Origin: an uncultured Clostridia bacterium
Lineage (GTDB): Bacteria > Bacillota > Clostridia > Oscillospirales > Ruminococcaceae
DNA length: 11,367 bases
Reading direction: 5' to 3'
Assembly: GCA_947631585.1 (NCBI GenBank)
Contig: CANRLY010000051.1
Location: 1-11,367 of the forward strand
A model generated the notes under the pieces. The model searched no databases and was not told the origin of the DNA. It saw nothing but the letters and a program-made list of their open reading frames with translations. Made by a program: the position numbers and the translations under genes. Below are positions 6,734-11,367 of the stretch, piece after piece (the stretch's first letter is position 1; each line of letters starts with the position of its first letter).

Positions 6734-8293
6734 ATGAATACGCTGAAAAGATCTGCTCCTTACCTGATATGCGCCGTCTGCGCCGTCCTGCTGGGACTTG
6801 TGCAGGTCTCCGGCTTTCCGGCGGCGGTAACTCCCATGGTGATATTTGCGCCTTTTTTTGCGGTGCTTATCAGCCGGAAGTCCTTTGGAAGATACTTCCG
6901 TTCGGCAGGGCTTTTCTGTCTTATATACTACTTTATACAAAATTCTTTTCTTCTGACTTTCTACCCGAACATACCTGTGGCGACTCCGCTGGCGGTTTTG
7001 GCAGTTATTGCCGCAACGGTGATAATGACGCTCTGGGCGGCGGTTCTTATGCTTGCGCCGCTGAGTTTCGGGTACTTTTTTAAAAACACTTATCTGAAAG
7101 CCGTTTCTGTGGCTATGCTGTTCGTTCTGGGGGAACACATACAGGAGCTTTCGCCGCCGTTTGCGTTCCCGTGGTCACGGGTGGAATGTACCCTTACTTC
7201 CCACCCGGTGCTGCTGCTCCCGTCCAGGTATCTGGGGGCTTCGTTCTGTGCGCTGACGGCTGTTCTGCTGCCTGCGGCTCTGCTTGCCGCCGCTTTTTTA
7301 AAGCGAAAGACTTCCAAAGCTCCGGCGCTTGTGCTGGCTGCCGCCGCAGTGTTCGGTCTGAACGCCTGCTGGGGGCTTCTGATAAAAAACGGTGAAGTTT
7401 CCGCCGACAAGGGAAAGACCATAGACTGCATGATCGTCCAGTCCTCGGTGGAGGGCGGAACTAAAGACTATCTTACTTCTGAGGACATAGCCTTCCGGCT
7501 GGAAGAGCTGATAAGCGAAAATATCCGTCCCGGCACTGAACTTATCCTTGTGCCGGAAACGGCTGTTCCCACCGATTACTCTGAGGAAAGCCTGATGTTC
7601 CGGCGGTTCTCGCAGCTGGCGGAAAAGTCCGGAGCGGTGCTGATACTGGGCTGCTTCACCGAAAACGGTCAGGGCGGCTCCTGCAATTCGCTGATGGCGT
7701 TCGAGCCGGACGGCAGCATTTCAGGCAGCTACAGCAAAAACGTACTTGTACCGTTTGGGGAATATGCGCCTATATTCAAGGATATTTTCGGCTCAGGGGA
7801 AATATCACCTGCGCCGGAGGACAGCCCCTCCCTGATAGAATGTTCACTGGGCAAGCTGGGCGCACTTATCTGCATAGAGTCCATTTACTCGGACATTCCA
7901 CGCAGGCAGGCGGCTCAGGGGGCGCAGCTCATACTCATTCCCACGAATGACAGCTGGTTCGGCAGCAGTTTCGGGCGTTCCATGCACTTCAGACATTCGG
8001 TCATACGGGCGGTGGAAAGCGGAAAGTATGTGGTGCGTTCCGGCAACTGCGGCATCTCGGCGTTCATCTCCCCGACCGGACAAGTCCTTTCAGCCGAATA
8101 CTCCAAGAAAGAAGCGGTGCTTTTCGGGGAAGTCAGTCTTGACGGCAGTCCTGCGCCCTATGCAACTCTGGGCGACCTGATAATTATACCTGCCGGTGCG
8201 TTTTTGCTCATGGGGATAATTCTTGCGGCAAAGAAGCTTGTTTCAGCAAAAATTTTCAGAAAATTTTCATTTTTAAGACCGAAGCTTCCCTGA
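6734..8293 (+). CDS. lnt: Apolipoprotein N-acyltransferase
   Basis: Lnt transfers an acyl chain from phospholipid to the free amino group of the lipidated N-terminal Cys of lipoproteins, the last step of lipoprotein maturation. It works in the membrane with its active site facing outward. The protein has 519 residues, close to the E. coli length. An N-terminal half with several membrane segments (about 8-25, 30-47, 56-76, 83-113, 120-135, 165-188 and 197-216) is followed by a nitrilase-fold domain (about 230-470) and a final membrane helix (about 481-499). The catalytic triad fits the family: Glu275 in VPETAVP, Lys335 in YSKNVLVPFGEYAP and Cys380 in ALICIES, with the accessory Glu343 and Glu382. 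GGAGGA precedes the ATG by 7 bases. Two lipoprotein genes in this window are plausible substrates. Lnt is uncommon in Firmicutes, which makes the gene notable. A soluble nitrilase is ruled out by the membrane segments. Confidence 0.92.
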   Translation: MNTLKRSAPYLICAVCAVLLGLVQVSGFPAAVTPMVIFAPFFAVLISRKSFGRYFRSAGLFCLIYYFIQNSFLLTFYPNIPVATPLAVLAVIAATVIMTLWAAVLMLAPLSFGYFFKNTYLKAVSVAMLFVLGEHIQELSPPFAFPWSRVECTLTSHPVLLLPSRYLGASFCALTAVLLPAALLAAAFLKRKTSKAPALVLAAAAVFGLNACWGLLIKNGEVSADKGKTIDCMIVQSSVEGGTKDYLTSEDIAFRLEELISENIRPGTELILVPETAVPTDYSEESLMFRRFSQLAEKSGAVLILGCFTENGQGGSCNSLMAFEPDGSISGSYSKNVLVPFGEYAPIFKDIFGSGEISPAPEDSPSLIECSLGKLGALICIESIYSDIPRRQAAQGAQLILIPTNDSWFGSSFGRSMHFRHSVIRAVESGKYVVRSGNCGISAFISPTGQVLSAEYSKKEAVLFGEVSLDGSPAPYATLGDLIIIPAGAFLLMGIILAAKKLVSAKIFRKFSFLRPKLP

Positions 8294-8304
8294 CAGATAC
8301 AAGT

Positions 8305-8334
8305 TTAACACATTTTTATGAAAAATGCTATACT
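8305..8334 (+). promoter_or_regulatory. Promoter of the small lipoprotein gene
   Basis: TTAACA (8305-8310, 5 of 6 consensus bases) and TATACT (8329-8334, 5 of 6) are 18 bases apart, and TGC precedes the -10. The leader would be about 95 bases long. The lnt stop is 11 bases upstream and no terminator is visible between, so read-through from lnt is also possible. Confidence 0.7.
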
Positions 8335-8437
8335 TTCAGCAGAATATTCTCCGTTTCAGGGGAAATACTATTCCTAAGCGCTGCGGAGCTATGCCGCACG
8401 ATCGCTCTTCCAACTGATACGAAAGGAATGTTTTGCT

Positions 8438-8740
8438 ATGAAAAAGTTGATAATAACTCTTCTTGCAGCTGCGGTCTGCGCAGGTTTCGCAGGCTGTTCG
8501 GCTGACAACGACAACAACGATCCGGCTTCCAGCAACACCTCGTCGGTATCTTCTGACGACAAGAGCAGTTCCACAAGGGACGACTCCGACAAGGGTACTT
8601 CCTCAAAGAACGACTCTGACAAGGGTACTTCCTCAAAGGACATGGCTGACAAGCTGGACGACAAGACCGACAGCTTGGGCGACGACCTGAAAGACGGAAT
8701 GGACGACGCCGGCGACGCTGTAAGCGATCTGCTGGACTGA
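8438..8740 (+). CDS. Small Asp/Ser-rich lipoprotein with tandem repeat
   Basis: No known family is recognised. The 100-residue product starts with a clear lipoprotein signal peptide: MKK, a hydrophobic core, and a lipobox FAGC with the lipidated Cys at residue 20. The mature part is very hydrophilic and low in complexity, rich in Asp, Ser, Lys and Thr. It holds two copies of a ten-residue unit close to DSDKGTSSK (about 49-67) and ends in an acidic stretch with heptad-like Leu/Val spacing (DKLDDKTDSLGDDLKDGMDD, 71-90). This could form an amphipathic helix. AAAGGA lies 10 bases before the ATG. The gene has its own promoter and a strong terminator. It follows lnt, whose enzyme would acylate it. 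It may be a surface spacer or stress lipoprotein, but no function can be assigned from sequence. Confidence 0.85.
   Translation: MKKLIITLLAAAVCAGFAGCSADNDNNDPASSNTSSVSSDDKSSSTRDDSDKGTSSKNDSDKGTSSKDMADKLDDKTDSLGDDLKDGMDDAGDAVSDLLD
8581..8640 (+). repeat. 30-base tandem repeat, two copies
   Basis: Two adjacent 30-base units (8581-8610 and 8611-8640) differ at only two positions, C/T at unit position 7 and A/G at position 29. Being a multiple of three, the unit can be gained or lost without breaking the reading frame of the small lipoprotein. Confidence 0.95.
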
Positions 8741-8750
8741 CGCTATGCAG

Positions 8751-8786
8751 GAAGCAGGAGTTTTTTCAGCTCTTGCTTCTTTTTTT
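8751..8786 (+). terminator. Intrinsic terminator after the small lipoprotein
   Basis: GAAGCAGGAG (8751-8760) pairs with CTCTTGCTTC (8770-8779) in a 10-base-pair stem with one G-U pair and a 9-base loop. Seven T residues follow (8780-8786). It starts 10 bases after the lipoprotein stop and isolates the murL operon. Confidence 0.93.
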
Positions 8787-8807
8787 CTGCGCAGGCAGTT
8801 TTCGCAC

Positions 8808-8836
8808 TTGAATTATTGGCTGAAAAATGGTATACT
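8808..8836 (+). promoter_or_regulatory. Promoter of the murL-murD unit
   Basis: TTGAAT (8808-8813) and TATACT (8831-8836, 5 of 6 consensus bases) are exactly 17 bases apart. The expected start of transcription is near 8843, leaving a leader of about 110 bases before the murL ATG. The promoter is the first good one after the upstream terminator. Confidence 0.75.
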
Positions 8837-8860
8837 ATACCAGCAGATGGCTATACCGGC
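8828..8860 (+). promoter_or_regulatory. Candidate operator: 15-base palindrome plus a repeated half-site
   Basis: TGGTATACTATACCA (8828-8842) is a perfect 7-base inverted repeat around a single C and covers the -10 box. The half-site recurs as CTATACCAGC at 8835-8844 and CTATACCGGC at 8851-8860, exactly 16 bases apart and on the same strand. A repressor bound here would block transcription. No regulator gene is adjacent, so the binding protein is unknown. Confidence 0.5.
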
Positions 8861-8921
8861 GGAGCGCATACGGACATTCCGCCGCTGCATACGCTTATAC
8901 GAGTGCGGCGTCACCACGCCG
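8857..8921 (+). promoter_or_regulatory. Structured murL leader with alternative hairpins
   Basis: CGGCGGA (8857-8863) can pair with TCCGCCG (8878-8884), and CGGCGT (8906-8911) with ACGCCG (8916-8921) over a 4-base loop. A competing stem can form between CGCCGC (8880-8885) and GCGGCG (8905-8910), excluding both. No T-tract follows, so it is not a terminator. A translational or stability effect is possible but unproven. Confidence 0.35.
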
Positions 8922-8955
8922 GAAAGCCATGAAGTTTCATTTAAAGGAGCATAAG

Positions 8956-10329
8956 ATGTATACATACGATGAACTTATCAGAAAATACCCTGAATTTGTA
9001 TTCAAAAGCTACAGCATAGAAGAAAACGCCGACAGTATCTCTGTGGCTTTTGACATGGAGATAAGCGGGCTGGCTTTATTCAGACCGGAGTGGGTCATTC
9101 CCAAGCCGGCAGGAAAAAGCTTTGCTGAGAACGGGACTTTAAGGAGACTTATCTTCTCTCTGGGAATGACGGAGCTTGTCAGCTACTGGAAGATCGCCTG
9201 TCCGCCGAAAGTAAAGGTGCTGTGCGGCAGACTGACCGATGAGCAGGTAAGCTTCTGGAAGCAGCTGTACTATTCCGGGCTGGGGGAATTTTTCTACAAA
9301 AACGGCATAACCGTCAGCATTGAGGACTTTATGGAGATAGAGTCTTTCGGGGAAGAACCGGAAGCCGCAGAGCCTGTCTCTGAAAGTATGCGCTGTCTTG
9401 TTCCCATAGGCGGAGGAAAAGATTCGGTGGTGACTTTGGAGACCTTACGGGAAAACGCTGAGAACATCAGCTGTTTTATGATAAATCCCAGGGGTGCGAC
9501 AACCGGCTGCGCAAAACTGTTCGGCTGCCCTGAGGAGAGGGTCATCGCCTTTCACAGGACTCTCGACCGCAATATGCTGGAGCTCAACCGTCAGGGCTAC
9601 CTGAACGGTCACACGCCGTTTTCCGCAATAGTGGCGTTTTCTGCGCTGACTGCCGCTTACATGAACGACATTAAATACGTTGTGCTGTCAAACGAGGCTT
9701 CCGCCAACGAATCAACGGTGAAAGGCTCGGAGGTCAACCACCAGTATTCAAAGAGCTTCAGGTTTGAAAACGACCTGCACCAATATGAGAAAAATTTCAT
9801 CGGCAGCGGAGTTTACTATTTCAGCCTGCTGAGACCGATGAGCGAACTTCAGATAGCTGAAAATTTTGCAAGGTACGAACAATATCATTCTGTCTTTCGC
9901 AGCTGCAACGCAGGCAGCAAGACCGACGTCTGGTGCGGCGGCTGTCCAAAATGCCTGTTCGTGGCGGTGATACTCTCGCCGTTTCTCGACCGCAGCCGGC
10001 TTGCCGATATCTTCGGCAGGGATATGCTTGACGACCCAAAAATGGAAGGTCACTTCCGGCAGCTCATCGGGCTTACCCCCGAAAAGCCGTTCGAGTGCGT
10101 GGGCAGCAGAGACGAGATAAACACCGCCGTCACCAGGGCGATAAGCAGGTACGAACAGCAGGGTCAGCCGCTGCCTTTGCTTTATGAAAAATACAAGGAA
10201 ACGCCGCTTTTTGAGGAGTACAGGCACAAGGCGGACAGATACGGGGAGTTCTTCGAGGAGCAAAACCTGCTGCCGGAATATTTCAGGCGGCTGCTTCTGA
10301 AAAACTGCTACGGCGGCAAGGGACTCTGA
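8956..10329 (+). CDS. murL: UDP-MurNAc-L-Ala-L-Glu epimerase (MurL-type)
   Basis: MurL uses ATP to invert the terminal L-Glu of UDP-MurNAc-L-Ala-L-Glu to D-Glu, supplying the D-Glu of peptidoglycan without free D-Glu. The 457-residue protein has a unique N-terminal part (about 1-145), then an ATP pyrophosphatase domain whose P-loop is VPIGGGKDS (149-157). Further features are NPRGATTGCAKLFG (177-190), LSNEASANEST (244-254) and a cysteine cluster Cys317, Cys327, Cys330, Cys333 in RSCNAG and WCGGCPKC. This resembles the zinc site of QueC-type enzymes. I assign MurL from memory of the family and because a MurD ligase follows 16 bases downstream. AAAGGAG lies 6 bases before the ATG at 8956. Another in-frame ATG at 8929 has a poor ribosome site. 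A QueC-like or other adenylating enzyme is the alternative. Confidence 0.82.
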   Translation: MYTYDELIRKYPEFVFKSYSIEENADSISVAFDMEISGLALFRPEWVIPKPAGKSFAENGTLRRLIFSLGMTELVSYWKIACPPKVKVLCGRLTDEQVSFWKQLYYSGLGEFFYKNGITVSIEDFMEIESFGEEPEAAEPVSESMRCLVPIGGGKDSVVTLETLRENAENISCFMINPRGATTGCAKLFGCPEERVIAFHRTLDRNMLELNRQGYLNGHTPFSAIVAFSALTAAYMNDIKYVVLSNEASANESTVKGSEVNHQYSKSFRFENDLHQYEKNFIGSGVYYFSLLRPMSELQIAENFARYEQYHSVFRSCNAGSKTDVWCGGCPKCLFVAVILSPFLDRSRLADIFGRDMLDDPKMEGHFRQLIGLTPEKPFECVGSRDEINTAVTRAISRYEQQGQPLPLLYEKYKETPLFEEYRHKADRYGEFFEEQNLLPEYFRRLLLKNCYGGKGL

Positions 10330-10345
10330 AAGGATATGTGGTTTT

Positions 10346-11367
10346 ATGAATGAAACTTTAAAAAAGCTTTGCGGCGGAAAAAAAGTGCTGATACTGGGCT
10401 TCGGGCGTGAGGGGAAGTCCACCTGGCAGGCGCTTAAACGCTCAGGCGCAGAATGTGAAGCCGCCATCGCAGACGCCGCCGACATTCAGCCGCCGGAGCA
10501 GGGCGTAAAGGTCTTTTCCGGCAGCGAATACCAGCAGGCGGCAAAGGAGTATGACATAGTTTTTAAAAGCCCCGGGATAGTTCTTGACAGGCAGCTTGAA
10601 AACTGCGGCTGCCTTATCACCTGCCAGACTAATGTTTTCATGGAGCGTTTTGGCAGGCAGACGGTGGGTATCACCGGCACAAAAGGCAAGTCCACCTGCA
10701 CAACGCTGCTTTACCACATACTGAAAAACAGCGGAGTAAAGTCCGTTATGGTGGGAAACATCGGTATCCCCTGCTTTGACAAGGCGGACGAGATCTCCCC
10801 GGACACCACGGTGGTGTTCGAGCTGTCCTGCCATCAGCTGGAGTACGCAGACTGTTCCCCTCACATCGGTGCGCTGGTGAATCTTTACGAGGAGCATTTG
10901 GATCATTACGGAACTGCCGAAAGATATTTTGCGGCAAAAAAGAACATCTATCGGTTTCAGAGGTCGCAGGACACGCTGTTTTGCTCTGTGCAGTGCGCCG
11001 GTATGCTTGAAAACGTGGTCTCCCGACTGGTCACCGTCTCCGGGGACGGTTCTCCGGCGGACATAAGGGAAGTCAGCGGAAAAGTTTTCCACAGCGCAGG
11101 GGAATACGCCATTCCCGTTGACGAAATTCATCTTCTGGGGGAACACAACCGTTTCAACGTCGCTATGGTCTACGGAATAGCAAAGGAGTTTGGCGTAAAG
11201 GACGATGACTTTACAGCCGCTTTGAAAACTTATCTCCCCCCTGCCCACCGGCTGGAATTTTGCGGCAGGTTCGGCGGAGTGGACTATTACGACGATTCCA
11301 TCTCCACCATCAGCCAGACCTGCATAAACGCCGTGAACTCCGTGCCGAACATTTCAACTCTCATCGT
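10346..11367 (+). CDS. murD2: MurD-type UDP-MurNAc-L-Ala:glutamate ligase, probably MurD2 (3' end outside window)
   Basis: Mur ligases join an amino acid to the UDP-MurNAc precursor in the cytoplasm using ATP. MurD adds D-Glu, while MurD2 adds L-Glu. The 340 visible residues cover the N-terminal nucleotide-sugar domain (GFGREG, 18-23), the ATP domain (P-loop GITGTKGKST, 108-117; NIGIP, 138-142; ELSCHQLEY, 159-167; EEHLDHY, 182-188; likely carbamylated Lys198 in AAKK; GEHNRFN, 265-271) and the beginning of the C-terminal domain. Here the canonical NDSKAT is DDSIST, so Ile319 replaces the usual Lys beside the glutamate-binding residues. That, with murL directly upstream, favours L-Glu specificity, but the residue-based part is inference. 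AAAGGA lies 11 bases before the ATG. About 100 residues are probably missing at the right edge. Confidence 0.88.
   Translation, partial: MNETLKKLCGGKKVLILGFGREGKSTWQALKRSGAECEAAIADAADIQPPEQGVKVFSGSEYQQAAKEYDIVFKSPGIVLDRQLENCGCLITCQTNVFMERFGRQTVGITGTKGKSTCTTLLYHILKNSGVKSVMVGNIGIPCFDKADEISPDTTVVFELSCHQLEYADCSPHIGALVNLYEEHLDHYGTAERYFAAKKNIYRFQRSQDTLFCSVQCAGMLENVVSRLVTVSGDGSPADIREVSGKVFHSAGEYAIPVDEIHLLGEHNRFNVAMVYGIAKEFGVKDDDFTAALKTYLPPAHRLEFCGRFGGVDYYDDSISTISQTCINAVNSVPNISTLI

Noticed and set aside
8309..8327. CATTTTT-ATG-AAAAATG hairpin as a terminator of lnt
   Set aside because: The stem is AT-only with no T-tract after it, and it lies in the spacer of a good promoter.
8827..8955. N-terminal extension of MurL from 8827
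   Set aside because: It overlaps the -10 box and the leader hairpins. The added residues look like random translation, and a good ribosome site precedes 8956.
9748..10485. Open frame of 245 codons on the minus strand across the murL-murD junction
   Set aside because: It is antisense to two well-supported genes and its translation resembles no protein family.
10442..11248. Long open frame on the minus strand (268 codons) opposite the MurD gene
   Set aside because: It lies entirely inside a clear MurD coding region. The translation has no recognisable domain, and no ribosome site was found. It is a by-product of the codon bias of the real gene.

Overview
The window looks like chromosome of a mid-GC anaerobic Firmicute of class Clostridia, most likely an Oscillospiraceae/Ruminococcus-type organism. 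This rests on strong AGGAGG-type ribosome binding sites, sigma-A-like TTGACA/TATAAT promoters, a SpoIID-domain protein, VanZ, a clostridial-style citrate synthase and CCA transferase, and Asp/Ser-rich lipoproteins. The taxonomic call is inference. I see no mobile element, CRISPR array, tRNA or rRNA. No stretch of more than about 215 bases lacks a gene.

Left part, minus strand (1-3549), reading right to left: a Si-type citrate synthase has a perfect consensus promoter and an intrinsic terminator. Next comes a second unit, with its own extended -10 promoter, that encodes a beta-propeller-like lipoprotein and then, 19 bases later, an OmpR/PhoB response regulator that runs off the left edge. A sensor kinase may lie beyond the edge.

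Middle (3758-6626): a SpoIID/LytB-domain protein on the plus strand meets a CCA-tRNA nucleotidyltransferase-VanZ operon on the minus strand. The VanZ and SpoIID reading frames converge and overlap tail to tail by 7 bases. The SpoIID-like protein has Gln where the family's EMP-motif glutamate is expected, so it may not be an active lytic transglycosylase.

Right part, plus strand (6734-11367): an apolipoprotein N-acyltransferase (Lnt) with a complete catalytic set, then a short Asp/Ser-rich lipoprotein with a 30-base tandem repeat and a strong terminator. Next is an operon of a MurL-type UDP-MurNAc-L-Ala-L-Glu epimerase and a MurD-type ligase cut by the right edge. This pair is the most notable content. 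It suggests that muropeptide glutamate is added as the L-isomer and then epimerised on the nucleotide precursor, the MurD2/MurL route described in Xanthomonas, instead of being supplied as free D-Glu by MurI. The murL promoter carries a 15-base palindrome over its -10 box plus a further direct repeat of the half-site, and its leader can fold in alternative ways.

Shared theme: much of the window concerns the cell envelope (peptidoglycan precursor synthesis, lipoprotein acylation, two lipoproteins, SpoIID, VanZ). I found no single wholly unknown system. The best leads are the murL-murD2 pair with its regulatory DNA, the Lnt in a Firmicute, and the catalytically altered SpoIID homolog.
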